This document shows, piece by piece, positions 26,262 to 35,005 of a DNA stretch of 64,000 nt. This DNA is from JAAFHZ01 sp964247085 (GTDB lineage Bacteria; Cyanobacteriota; Cyanobacteriia; Cyanobacteriales; Chamaesiphonaceae). A model generated the notes under the pieces. The model was given only the letters and a program-made list of their open reading frames with translations. It did not search any database and was not told the DNA's origin. Where the stretch lies: positions 1-64,000 of the forward strand of contig CAXTSX010000010.1 of NCBI GenBank assembly GCA_964247085.1, read 5' to 3'. Every line of letters begins with the position of its first letter. The first letter of the stretch is position 1. Position numbers and translations under genes: made by a program.

Positions 26262-28631
26262 ATGGGGTATCTCGGTTGCCCTTACTTCATGCCGCTTCCC
26301 CTTTCCACCGATCATCAATTGGAATTGCGTGCCGCCATCATGGACAGGCTACAAAATAGCCTGCGCGCTGGTCAAAAACCTTTAGCTAATTGGAGAACAG
26401 GTGAACTAGCCGTATCGGCAGTGCCTGGAGCAGGTAAATCGCACAGTATGGCGGTAGCCGCAGCTCTAACTATTGCCCGTGAAAAATTACACGGACGCCA
26501 GCAATTAATCATAGTTACTCTCACTCGCTCAGCAGCAGCAAATATCAAAATCAAGATCGATCGCTGCCTGCAAGAATTATCATTGCCACCCGTAGGTTAC
26601 AGCGTCAGTACTATTCACAGCCTGGCTTGGAGCATTGCCACTCGCCATCCCGAACTGTCGAAATTAAATACAACTGATTGCACTGTCATCATGCCGAATA
26701 GTAGTCATAAACTAGTTCGAACCTGTGTGGACAGGTGGCTACCAAAAAATGTCGATCGGTATCACCAACTCCTAGCTGGCGAGAGTTTTGATGGGGAAGA
26801 GACCGAGAGATTACGCCGCCAATCAGTCATCCGTAACGACATTCTGCCCAATCTCACTCTCACTGCTGTCCGCGAGGCTAAAAGTTCTGGTTTATCGCCC
26901 ACCGATTTAGCCGACCTCGCTCAAAAATATCCTGATCACTACGACATCTTGGGCATCTGTGCCGGACTATATCAGGAGTATCAATATCAGCTCCAAGCCA
27001 TGAATTATCTAGATCACGATGAAATGATCGGTGGCGCTCTGCGAGTACTCCAAGATCCAGTAGCTCTGAAATTTTGGCAACAGCAAGTTCATGCCGTTTT
27101 TGAAGACGAAGCCCAGGATTCTAGTCCCTTACAAGAAAAACTATTGGGACTTTTAGCCACTGGAAATGACCCGCAAAATGATCGATCGATCTCTAATTTA
27201 ATTCGGGTGGGTGACCCCAATCAATCGATCAACTCCAGTTATACTCCCGCTGACCCTACTTATTTTCGAGATTTTTGTAGCACCTGCGCTCCCAGCGGCA
27301 ACTTAGCCGAAATGAACCAAGCCGGACGCAGTACGCCCACAATTATAGACAGCGCCAACTTTATGTTGCATTGGGGTAACAAATACTTAAGCCTAGATAA
27401 ACCAACTATTTTCCACACAGAAATCGCTCCAGCGGAAACAGTTTTTTGGCCACAGGATATTCAGCCAGTAGCGTTAGACGACCCCCAACCGAATCCTAGT
27501 CCCATTGCAGCTGGCGTAGAAATACACCGACCTCGGGACATTTTTCAATCAATCGAACAAATTGGCGATCGGATTATCCAACTATTTAAAGAAGAATCGC
27601 CGCTCAATATCGCCATCTTGGTACGCGAGAATCGCCAAGCCCGATTCATCAATGATCAATTGACCACCCAATTCAAAACTCATCCTGAGATCAAAATCTA
27701 CGCCGCTGGGATTAGCGATCGCAGCTCCCAGATTCCCAGTGAAATGCTACGGCTTTTGCACTTTGTGATGCGTCCCCATTCACCCGATCGATTAAAAGAT
27801 GCTCTGAATGTTCTATTAGAAAGAAAACTAATCGAAGCTCAGGATACTAATGCCCTAGCGATATTTCCAGAACGTTTTCTTTACCCCACTATCACCGATC
27901 CAACCTTATCAGCACCGGCCATCAAAGCTCAAACCTATTGTACTGAATTCATCAGAGCTAGACTTAGTTTGCCATATTACCAACTAATTAGTTATTTAGC
28001 GGACAGATTAGAATATCAAGCCCTGGAATTAGCCACCGCCGATAAACTAGCGGAGCGAGTTGCTCAGCAAACCATGGGTAACGGTTCCCTGACTCAAAGT
28101 ATTCAGGTATTACAAGAAATCGCTCAATCTGAGAATTTTGCCAACGTAGATGAAGAAGCGGACAATCGATTCACCGCCACAGGCCAAGTCACAATTATGA
28201 CCATGCACAAAGCAAAAGGCTTAGATTGGGACGTGGTCTTCTTACCTTTTCTCCATAAAGACAGCATTCCAGGCAGTCCCTGGGTAACAACTGGAGCCAA
28301 ATATTTAGGGGATTTCAATATCGGAGAAGTGGCTCGTGCTCAAATTCGCGCCCTTGCCCATCAGAAAACCCCACCCAGTACCGCAGTAGCTTGGCAGCAA
28401 GCGAATTTCCTCAAGCAGGCTGAATCCTTACGCCTACTATATGTAGCAATGACCAGAGCTAAAAAACTGCTCTGGATGGCTGCTGAACGGGAGGCACCTT
28501 TTACCTGGAACCGTTTTGACTGGCCAGATCCGGGTATAGCTACAGAGGAAACACCTCAATATAAGTTGCAACCCAAAGATCCTTGCCCAGCCATCCCCGC
28601 TCTCGAAAATTTCCTGAAAACTGCTCGATAA
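26262..28631 (+). CDS. UvrD/Rep-type superfamily 1 DNA helicase
   Basis: Helicase motifs are in order: SAVPGAGKSHSMAVAAA (motif I, with VPGAGKS where GPGSGKT is usual), LIIVTLTRSAAANIKIKI (Ia), VFEDEAQDSSPLQ (II), VGDPNQSINSSYTPA (III), then MTMHKAKGLDWDVVFLP (V) and LYVAMTRAKKLLWMA (VI). At 789 residues it has the length of UvrD/PcrA but its 2B region is divergent. It has no RecB-type nuclease tail. The first ATG at 26262 is annotated; a second at 26289 is equally plausible, and neither has a clear ribosome site. It is divergent from the kinase and convergent with the antitoxin-like gene, 1 base apart. Likely a repair helicase. Confidence 0.9.
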   Translation: MGYLGCPYFMPLPLSTDHQLELRAAIMDRLQNSLRAGQKPLANWRTGELAVSAVPGAGKSHSMAVAAALTIAREKLHGRQQLIIVTLTRSAAANIKIKIDRCLQELSLPPVGYSVSTIHSLAWSIATRHPELSKLNTTDCTVIMPNSSHKLVRTCVDRWLPKNVDRYHQLLAGESFDGEETERLRRQSVIRNDILPNLTLTAVREAKSSGLSPTDLADLAQKYPDHYDILGICAGLYQEYQYQLQAMNYLDHDEMIGGALRVLQDPVALKFWQQQVHAVFEDEAQDSSPLQEKLLGLLATGNDPQNDRSISNLIRVGDPNQSINSSYTPADPTYFRDFCSTCAPSGNLAEMNQAGRSTPTIIDSANFMLHWGNKYLSLDKPTIFHTEIAPAETVFWPQDIQPVALDDPQPNPSPIAAGVEIHRPRDIFQSIEQIGDRIIQLFKEESPLNIAILVRENRQARFINDQLTTQFKTHPEIKIYAAGISDRSSQIPSEMLRLLHFVMRPHSPDRLKDALNVLLERKLIEAQDTNALAIFPERFLYPTITDPTLSAPAIKAQTYCTEFIRARLSLPYYQLISYLADRLEYQALELATADKLAERVAQQTMGNGSLTQSIQVLQEIAQSENFANVDEEADNRFTATGQVTIMTMHKAKGLDWDVVFLPFLHKDSIPGSPWVTTGAKYLGDFNIGEVARAQIRALAHQKTPPSTAVAWQQANFLKQAESLRLLYVAMTRAKKLLWMAAEREAPFTWNRFDWPDPGIATEETPQYKLQPKDPCPAIPALENFLKTAR

Positions 28632-28632
28632 T

Positions 28633-29085
28633 TTACTTTTGATCATCCAATGATAGAAGACCTATTTTTTTACTTAATTCAGCCAGTTCTAATAATGCCT
28701 GATGTCGATCATTACTTCTATTGATTTTGTAATCAATCACATCTTCAAATTTCAAACGACGATGGCTTCCCACCTTGAAAAAAGAAATGACTCCTTTATC
28801 TAAAAGCTGATAAAGGTAGGGACGAGAAATTCCTAGCAGTTCAGCTGCTGCCTGACAACTCAAGTATTGCTTTTCGGGCAGAATAGCCACCTCTCTACCT
28901 GAGAGCATAATTTCCACCAACTGCTGTAAAGCCTTAACCATTATTGGAGACAAGTTTACAGCATTGCCATCTCGATCAATTAACTGTAGAGGACTATTCG
29001 ATAGTAATAACTTCAGGGTATTGAGAGATTGAGAATTGATATCTGATGAAAAAACTGGTGTTAATGATGTTTGTACTTGCTTCAT
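28633..29085 (-). CDS. Excisionase-type HTH protein, orphan antitoxin candidate
   Basis: A 150-residue protein with a MerR/excisionase-type HTH_17 domain at about 78-128: YLSCQAAAELLGISRPYLYQ, then GVISFFKVGSHRRLKFEDVI. The first 70 residues (LLLSNSPLQLIDRDGNAVNLS, MVKALQQLVEIML) are the usual dimerising part of a widespread antitoxin family paired with PIN-domain ribonucleases. Those systems place the PIN toxin directly downstream. Here the next gene in that direction is absent and the helicase gene ends 1 base away on the other strand, so the toxin has been lost or acts from elsewhere. Confidence 0.8.
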   Translation of the reverse strand: MKQVQTSLTPVFSSDINSQSLNTLKLLLSNSPLQLIDRDGNAVNLSPIMVKALQQLVEIMLSGREVAILPEKQYLSCQAAAELLGISRPYLYQLLDKGVISFFKVGSHRRLKFEDVIDYKINRSNDRHQALLELAELSKKIGLLSLDDQK

Positions 29086-29101
29086 ATCAATAGTTTGTAG
29101 A

Positions 29102-29253
29102 AGTGCCTAACTGTAATTGGATATTATAACTGTAATAAGTAATTAACTATTCAGCATTTGGACAGATGATCGAGGACAAAATTGCAATAGTGCCTAACTG
29201 TAACAAAAGTAATAAAAGTAATAATTTTTTATTGTTTAGCACTTTGGATAGAT
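29102..29253. repeat. Two ~65-bp imperfect direct repeats upstream of the antitoxin-like gene
   Basis: Copies lie at 29102-29167 and 29189-29253. Each begins with AGTGCCTAACTGTAA (identical 15 bp) and ends with TTTGGA(C/T)AGAT, with AT-rich related sequence between. The first copy starts 17 bases upstream of the start codon of the excisionase-type protein, a position fitting an autoregulatory operator. Confidence 0.6.
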
Positions 29254-30513
29254 CTCAACAATAAATTCTCAGCCATCTTGTATCCGACAAAAGACTTCAA
29301 AGCTAATACTACATAGCTTTTCAGCATATTTATTTAATGGCTTTACAAGCAAATAACAAAATAATTACCTACTCATTTAGCTTTTTGATTAAAGGAAAAT
29401 CAAAATATCTAGATATCTGTTATTTGTGAACAATCAAGAATATTTAATACTAGATTTCAGTTTTTAAAAACCAACTCATTTCAGGTTGCGGCTGATTATA
29501 CCTGCCATCGTTTAAAATCAGTTTGGTAAAAAGAATTTTTCTCAATTCGGGCTATGGCGTTTATCGAACTAATTTTCGGGAAATGTGTTCATCTGTTTTA
29601 TATCGGCAAAAGATTTTATAGGAAATTTAAAAATACTTATGGATTACGGCTTTATTTACTAGCTAAATTTATTTAATAGATAAAGATTTGAAGAAAGTTA
29701 AAAATAAATAAAAGCTTCCGTGATCGATCGGAATAAATAAAATATTGTCTTTTAAAATATTTTAGATAAGACCAAATTATAAAAATACTATTGGAAAAAC
29801 AGGGGGTTTTTCAATGTAATAAAATCCTAAAATTTCGCCTTGGATATTTGGAGAAATATTTAACTGAATTTTTATAATGGAGAATATTTTAGATAGGGAA
29901 AAGTAGAAAGGATACTTTCTTCAGACTTTGGGGAAAAATAGAGACCGGGGTAATTGGAGAATATATCACTGTACTTATACACCCAGAGACTTTTTGCAAT
30001 CGTTCAGATAAATTATTTTTGAGAAAATGGCAAAAAATAGATGATCGATTAATTTGATCAAGAATATAGATTCAAATATTTTCAGATCAAGAGCAAAAAC
30101 TTAAAGTAGAAATTTTCTATTTATTGTTTTTTTGATATATATCAATTTTTTCATATTTACAAAAATCGAAAAAAATAAAGATATGTTTTAGCTAAAGTAA
30201 AAAAAATCTAAAACCGTAAAATATGATTTAATTTTTCTCCAATACTTAAATCGATGCTATTTTCCATTACCTGTCGATCTAAGCCAGGTATGATATTTTT
30301 CCATTTTTTGAATTAATCAATTGATCAAAATAAGAACTGCTGTAATATTTTCCAAATTTCTCTAAAATATCAACAACACTTTTCCAGATAGTCTGACTAG
30401 ATCAAGTGATATTTACCCTCGTTAAGGATAATCTCAACTCTTCAGGCTCAAGCTAGTGTTTTTTACCGTCTGTTCATAAGAATTTAGATCTAGATTATTT
30501 AGGAGTATTTGCC
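29254..30513. other. 1.26-kb very AT-rich stretch without recognised genes
   Basis: No ORF with family resemblance, no tRNA and no CRISPR-type repeat was seen. The base composition is far more AT-rich than the surrounding genes, with many short A and T runs. The last 100 bases contain the promoter region of the gene at 30514. It may be decayed foreign DNA, a nucleoid-protein binding region, or harbour an unrecognised RNA. Confidence 0.5.
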
Positions 30514-30900
30514 ATGAAATGGTGTTCTCGGTTAATTGCTGTACTCTCCATATCTGTTTTGGGACTATCTTGGACTAACTCAGCCCAAGCACAGTTAGTT
30601 CCTCAAGCCTGGGGAACCCTCGGCAGTAAAGATGCCACGATTACATATAGTGCAGGGATTCGTCTGTTTGATTTGGGTGCCGAATTTGGTACTGGTCCCC
30701 AAGGCGCTGCTGGTGTGGATATTCTGAAATTTATCAGCCTACCAGTAGTTTCTCCCTATGTTGGGTTGGGTTGGTATTCTGGCAAAGATACTATTGCTTA
30801 TTCTGGTGGCGTTCAGGTTGCTCCGCCTGGCAATATTTTCTATGGTGTTGGTTATCACTCTATTCGAGGTCTTAATGGCCAGATTGGTGTGAAGTTCTAA
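30514..30900 (+). CDS. Small exported protein, probably periplasmic or outer-membrane beta-type
   Basis: A 128-residue protein with a classical signal peptide (MKWCSRLIAVLSISVLGLSW, cleavage after AQA near residue 27) and AGGAG at 30501-30505, 8 bases before the ATG. The mature part is rich in Gly, Tyr, Val and alternating strands (VSPYVGLGWYSGKD, IFYGVGYHSI, GQIGVKF), ending in Phe as outer-membrane barrels do. It is too short for a full barrel by itself unless multimeric. Family not recognised. Confidence 0.7.
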   Translation: MKWCSRLIAVLSISVLGLSWTNSAQAQLVPQAWGTLGSKDATITYSAGIRLFDLGAEFGTGPQGAAGVDILKFISLPVVSPYVGLGWYSGKDTIAYSGGVQVAPPGNIFYGVGYHSIRGLNGQIGVKF

Positions 30901-30919
30901 AAATTTTGGCTAATTTAAA

Positions 30920-31552
30920 ATGCTCCTAACCTCCGACCAACGCGAAAAGATCGATCGAACTGATGATGCCGATTTCTACAGTGATCCACGATTTGTTACC
31001 CATGTAGATGCTGCCTTTATACAGCGTCTTACTAATCTCTATCGTCAACAGCTTCAGCCTCAAACCAAAATTTTGGATTTAATGAGTAGCTGGGTTTCCC
31101 ATTTACCATCCGAAATGGAGTTTACGGAAGTCTGTGGTCATGGCTTAAATGAGGCAGAGTTGAATCGTAATCCCAGGCTCGATCGATACTTTGTACAGAA
31201 CCTGAATAAAGACTTACAGCTACCTTGTGTAGACGCTGAATTTGCAGCGGTGCTGAATACGGTTTCAGTACAGTATCTTCAGTATCCCGAGGCTATATTT
31301 GCTGAAATCCTGCGGGTTCTTCAGCCTGGTGGAAAGGCAATTGTCAGCTTCTCTAATCGGATGTTTCCGAATAAAGCGATCAATGCTTGGCGAGATGGTG
31401 GCGATGAACAGCATCTGGAACTGGTCTGTCGTTATTTTCGGGGCGTGCCTGGTTTTAGTGAACCTCAAGTCGTTGCTCATCGAGGTGGCGGGATACTCCC
31501 CTGGCTGAGCCTGACCGATCCCTTCTATGCGGTAATAGCGACGAAGCAATAA
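30920..31552 (+). CDS. Class I SAM-dependent methyltransferase-like protein
   Basis: A 210-residue cytosolic protein with a weakened motif I (KILDLMSSWVSHLP), an acidic HGLNEAELNRNPRLDRY segment where the ribose-binding acid falls, and motifs typical of the family's C-half: ILRVLQPGGKAIVSFSNRMF. The glycine-rich loop of motif I is largely replaced by Met-Ser-Ser-Trp, yet this form occurs in a cyanobacterial and plant clade of the fold. Substrate unknown. It follows the 30514 gene by 19 bases and may share its transcript, ending at the terminator at 31588. Confidence 0.75.
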   Translation: MLLTSDQREKIDRTDDADFYSDPRFVTHVDAAFIQRLTNLYRQQLQPQTKILDLMSSWVSHLPSEMEFTEVCGHGLNEAELNRNPRLDRYFVQNLNKDLQLPCVDAEFAAVLNTVSVQYLQYPEAIFAEILRVLQPGGKAIVSFSNRMFPNKAINAWRDGGDEQHLELVCRYFRGVPGFSEPQVVAHRGGGILPWLSLTDPFYAVIATKQ

Positions 31553-31587
31553 CCCTGTCATTTATTAATATGGGGCTGATGATGATG

Positions 31588-31619
31588 AAAAAAGGAACAC
31601 CAATTGGTGCTCCTTTTTT
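31588..31619 (+). terminator. Rho-independent terminator
   Basis: An inverted repeat AAAAAAGGAACACCAA / TTGGTGCTCCTTTTTT with a 6-T run on either strand. It lies 36 bases past the methyltransferase stop and can work in both directions. Confidence 0.85.
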
Positions 31620-31666
31620 ATTTTTATGTTTGTATGATGTTTTGAATATCAAATTTGGGATAAATA

Positions 31667-32389
31667 ATGATAGTGCGATTATTTTCAAAATTATTGACGG
31701 TTTTATCTTGTCTTTGGTTACTATTTCTCTCTCCTAGTTCGGCGCTGATCGATTCTAAATTTTATACCTATCGATCGCCTAGTTCTGATGGCATCGGTAA
31801 AATTTATATGGGACGAGAAATTTCGCAAGTGATGGGACACCAAGGCGCGGACTGGCTCGATCGATCCGATCGACAAAGCGAGGAGCAGCCCCAGAAATTA
31901 GTTGATGCACTGAATCTTCAGCCGAAGGATGTGGTGGGTGATATTGGTGCTGGGACTGGTTATATTTCCAAATTACTTTCTGCCCAAGTTCCGGCGGGGC
32001 AAGTCTTGGCGGTAGATATCCAACCAGAAATGATCACCATTCTGAATAAAAAGTTTAACAAAACTACTAATATCCAGGCGGTATTAGGCCAAGAGCAAAA
32101 ATCCGGGTTAACTGCTGCCAGTATCAATTTGGCGGTGATGGTCGATGTTTACCACGAATTTAATTATCCTCGGGAAATGATGGAGGATTTGGTAGTATCC
32201 TTGAAACCAAACGGTCGGATCGTTTTAGCTGAATATCGGGGTGAAGACCCTTTTGTTTTTATTAAGCCCCACCACAAAACTACCCAAAAGCAAATCAAGA
32301 AAGAAATGTCTGCTGTTGGCCTTCATTGGGATAAAACTCTAGATACTTTGCCGCAGCAGCATCTGATGTTTTTCTCTAAATCTAACTAA
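31667..32389 (+). CDS. Signal-peptide-bearing SAM-dependent methyltransferase
   Basis: A 240-residue protein with an intact class I methyltransferase core: VVGDIGAGTGYISKLL (motif I), VLAVDIQPEMI (ribose-binding acid), LAVMVDVYHEFNYP (motif IV region) and LKPNGRIVLAEYRG (motif VI). It begins with a hydrophobic segment (FSKLLTVLSCLWLLFLSPSS) that looks like a signal peptide or membrane anchor. That is odd because SAM is made in the cytosol. The segment may be an uncleaved anchor leaving the enzyme inside, or the protein may work outside with supplied cofactor. The GREISQVMGHQGADWLDR N-terminus recurs in bacterial exported methyltransferases. Confidence 0.82.
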   Translation: MIVRLFSKLLTVLSCLWLLFLSPSSALIDSKFYTYRSPSSDGIGKIYMGREISQVMGHQGADWLDRSDRQSEEQPQKLVDALNLQPKDVVGDIGAGTGYISKLLSAQVPAGQVLAVDIQPEMITILNKKFNKTTNIQAVLGQEQKSGLTAASINLAVMVDVYHEFNYPREMMEDLVVSLKPNGRIVLAEYRGEDPFVFIKPHHKTTQKQIKKEMSAVGLHWDKTLDTLPQQHLMFFSKSN

Positions 32390-32393
32390 CTAT

Positions 32394-33593
32394 TCAACCA
32401 GCAATTGACTTGAGGAATTTGGCAACTGGTTGATTAATCCAGTGCAAGCCCACTTGGAGCTGATGATCGATCGTCGGCAGTCTATATAGATATACTAATC
32501 TACGCGCTAAGTAGGCTGCTGCCCCGTCTAATTGTAATCCTAAACCTGTCAAGGTGGCATTGTCTGTACCCAATGCCATCATTTCCCCTAAGTTTGTATA
32601 TCGGAATGGCAATAAAGCTCGATCAGTACTAGCTGCCCAAATATTCCAGGCGGCAAAATCGGCTTGTTGCATGGCGGACTGGGCTGTTGCGGTGACAGTT
32701 TTGCCATCTTTATCAAATATCTCGGCTAAGTCCCCTAAGGCATAGACATTTAATCGATCGACTGTCTGCAAGGTCGGTAAGGTCTTGATCTGTCCCTGCT
32801 GATTGCGTGACAAATCTAATTCAGCCACTGCTGGACTGACCTTGTTGCCCACTGTCCACAATACGATATCCACCGGGATAGCATCGACTTGCTCCCGAAA
32901 CTCGATCGAGATGGTGCTAGCGTTTACTTCTGTGACACTGGTTTCTAAGTCGATCCAAACTTCTCGCTTGCTCAGAGCTTTTTGAGCAGCTTCACGATTA
33001 AATTCTGGTGCTGTGTGAAGAATTTTTTCTCCTTTTTCGATAATCCGCAGACGACCACGTTCCCCCAATCTGTCAGCTAACTTGCAAGCTAACTCTACGC
33101 CACTATATCCAGCCCCCACAATGGCTACTCGAATTTTTTCCTGATCGCTGTTTTCTAGTTCCCGCAGGCGGTTTTCTAATCTGGATACATCGGCGAGGTT
33201 CCGAAAGGGAATGCCATGCTGCTCGACTCCCGGTACTCCGTTCAGGGGGGTTTCGCCGCCTAGGGCTAGCACGAGTTGATCGTAAGCTAATGTTTGAGTA
33301 CTATTATGACTGTCAGACAAATGTACTACTTGCTGTTCTAGATTGATCGATTGCACGGTAGCCTGGCGAAACTTAATATTTGTACCTTTAAATAAATCCT
33401 GAAAAGTCGGGGCTACCTCCCAATTAGCCATTTCTTGGGTTAAAAGCTCGTACAACAGCGGCGTGAATACAAATCGATCGGATTTATCAACCAACACAAT
33501 TTTATGTTCATGATTGTCCCAAGACATTTGCTGAAGACGCAATGCCGTGTAAAGACCAGCAAAACCACCGCCCAGGATGCATATACATGTCAT
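32394..33593 (-). CDS. Type II NAD(P)H dehydrogenase (NdbB-like flavoprotein)
   Basis: A 399-residue two-dinucleotide flavoprotein. FAD binds at GGGFAGLYTALRL near the start, NADH at VAIVGAGYSGVELACKLA, and VYALGDLAE supplies the second FAD segment. Type II enzymes pass electrons from NADH to membrane quinone without proton pumping. The length and single-domain ending (LHWINQPVAKFLKS) fit the short cyanobacterial NdbB group, one member of which acts in phylloquinone synthesis; which role applies here cannot be read. It is convergent with the 31667 gene (4 bases apart) and lies downstream of cytM in the same direction. Confidence 0.88.
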   Translation of the reverse strand: MTCICILGGGFAGLYTALRLQQMSWDNHEHKIVLVDKSDRFVFTPLLYELLTQEMANWEVAPTFQDLFKGTNIKFRQATVQSINLEQQVVHLSDSHNSTQTLAYDQLVLALGGETPLNGVPGVEQHGIPFRNLADVSRLENRLRELENSDQEKIRVAIVGAGYSGVELACKLADRLGERGRLRIIEKGEKILHTAPEFNREAAQKALSKREVWIDLETSVTEVNASTISIEFREQVDAIPVDIVLWTVGNKVSPAVAELDLSRNQQGQIKTLPTLQTVDRLNVYALGDLAEIFDKDGKTVTATAQSAMQQADFAAWNIWAASTDRALLPFRYTNLGEMMALGTDNATLTGLGLQLDGAAAYLARRLVYLYRLPTIDHQLQVGLHWINQPVAKFLKSIAG

Positions 33594-33659
33594 AATTCTT
33601 GGCCTCTACTGAAATGATTTTCGATATTTTGACAGGAATAGCTAGGATGGATCTCTGAG

Positions 33660-34037
33660 TTAGAGAGTTTTTAGATAACTTAGTAAATCAGCCATTTCTT
33701 GCGGATTCGGCTGAAATTGGGGCATGGGAGGTGTTTGGCCACTAATTACTTGCTTAATCAAACCCTTTGAGGACTTTCGTTTAGATACTGCGTGTAAGTT
33801 CGGTCCTACTCTCCCTTGTCCGGTTAGTCCATGGCAACCGCTACAATTCATTTGAAAAATGGCATGACCCAAAACTTGGTCGCCCTTTAGTCCTAGGACA
33901 TTTTTGATGTAAGGACTACTATCACCAAACATATTCCAAGATAACATCCCCACACACATCAACAACACGACCGCCACCATCTTGGTTCCAAACCAATGAA
34001 GTGGTGATTGTTTGGAGCTAGTGAGTCGATTTTCCAA
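33660..34037 (-). CDS. cytM: Membrane-anchored cytochrome c, CytM-type
   Basis: One haem is bound at CSGCH (residues about 70-74), with the axial methionine in TPPMPQF. Residues 15-37 are an uncleaved hydrophobic anchor (FGTKMVAVVLLMCVGMLSW). After it, SPYIKNVLGLKGDQVLGHAIF and QEMADLLSYLKTL match cytochrome CM of cyanobacteria. CytM modulates electron flow between photosynthesis and respiration, notably under dark heterotrophic or stress conditions. The neighbours, a quinone-reducing dehydrogenase and petG, suit that context. Confidence 0.8.
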   Translation of the reverse strand: MENRLTSSKQSPLHWFGTKMVAVVLLMCVGMLSWNMFGDSSPYIKNVLGLKGDQVLGHAIFQMNCSGCHGLTGQGRVGPNLHAVSKRKSSKGLIKQVISGQTPPMPQFQPNPQEMADLLSYLKTL

Positions 34038-34269
34038 TGGTCGCCTTTTTAAATCTTTACTAAATTATACTTCTGTTAAATAAAAACTTTACATACTACT
34101 GTTATTTTTGTTGAATTGCTTGCAGTACATAAGTCTGAGTGTATACAAAAATATCTCCGGTCTATACATTTCTTTATAATTTCTCCTCTTTTTGATCTTG
34201 CTCCCACTCCCTGAAGGCGATAGGCTGTAGACAAATATCTATAAATTTTTATTGACGGAGATTTTTAAA

Positions 34270-34383
34270 GTGGTAGAGCCTCTTTTATCTGGTATTGTGC
34301 TGGGTTTAGTTTTGGTCACTCTTTCTGGGCTGTTTGTGGCCGCTTACTTGCAGTACAAGCGTGGCGATCAAATTGGTGGTTAG
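34270..34383 (+). CDS. petG: Cytochrome b6f complex subunit 5 (PetG)
   Basis: A 37-residue single-helix protein: MVEPLLSGIVLGLVLVTLSG, then LFVAAYLQYKRGDQIGG. This is essentially the invariant PetG sequence of cyanobacteria and chloroplasts. PetG is needed to assemble or stabilise the b6f complex in the thylakoid membrane. It starts at a GTG with weak upstream spacing and is shorter than usual gene-finding cut-offs. It is divergent from cytM and convergent with rsmD. Confidence 0.95.
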   Translation: MVEPLLSGIVLGLVLVTLSGLFVAAYLQYKRGDQIGG

Positions 34384-34402
34384 AGTTGTCTAGTCTTTAC
34401 TT

Positions 34403-35005
34403 TTAATCTAGATGCTGTTCTAGGCTGCTATCCCCGTCGATTGTCGATGGGGCTTGTTGTGGGTGGGTATAAAATGTCAGGGCAATACTGCCATAGACTT
34501 TGTGCCGACAAACTGCTATCGATTTAGTCGTCAATTCTTGTTTCAAGTCTCGATCGCTACCGTGCTCTAGAGCAATTTCACCGTGTGGGGCGAGTAGTTG
34601 ATGCTCTTCGATCGCACTCAACATTCTTTGATACAGATTGCTTTGATAGGGTGGATCACAATAGATCCGATCGAACTGCTGACCGACTAAAGTCGGCAAA
34701 AACTTCTGTACTCGGCCATTGATGAGCCGGAAATGACTTTCCTCTGTTACTAGTTTTTGGCAATTTTCTCTAATTAGTTTGCTAGCGATCGGTGATTCTT
34801 CGATTCCTAACACGACTTTGGCTCCTCGACAGAGGGCTTCGGCGGCAATTGCTCCACTACCAGTACAGAGATCCAACCATCGACAATCCTGAATTTTTCC
34901 TTGCCAAATATTAAAGAGCGCTTGCCTGACCCGCGCTGATGTGGGTCGGCAATCTAGTCCCGGTAAAGTTTTGATAGCTCGATTGCCGTAGATTCTGATA
35001 CTCAC
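34403..35005 (-). CDS. rsmD: 16S rRNA (guanine966-N2)-methyltransferase
   Basis: RsmD methylates G966 of 16S rRNA. The family's opening is present (MSIRIYGNRAIKTLPG, then TSARVRQALFNIW), as are the SAM motif LDLCTGSGAIAAEAL and the catalytic DPPY (YCDPPYQSNLY). Length of 200 is normal. The GTG start overlaps the hisH stop as GTGA, so the genes are translationally coupled. Confidence 0.93.
   Translation of the reverse strand: MSIRIYGNRAIKTLPGLDCRPTSARVRQALFNIWQGKIQDCRWLDLCTGSGAIAAEALCRGAKVVLGIEESPIASKLIRENCQKLVTEESHFRLINGRVQKFLPTLVGQQFDRIYCDPPYQSNLYQRMLSAIEEHQLLAPHGEIALEHGSDRDLKQELTTKSIAVCRHKVYGSIALTFYTHPQQAPSTIDGDSSLEQHLD

Noticed and set aside
29102..29253. CRISPR-like array
   Set aside because: Only two long imperfect repeats with a short gap, no cas genes; better explained as tandem operator sites.
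34431..34451. Hairpin CCCCGTCGA-TTG-TCGATGGGG as petG terminator
   Set aside because: It lies within the rsmD coding end and lacks a T-tract, so it is not counted.
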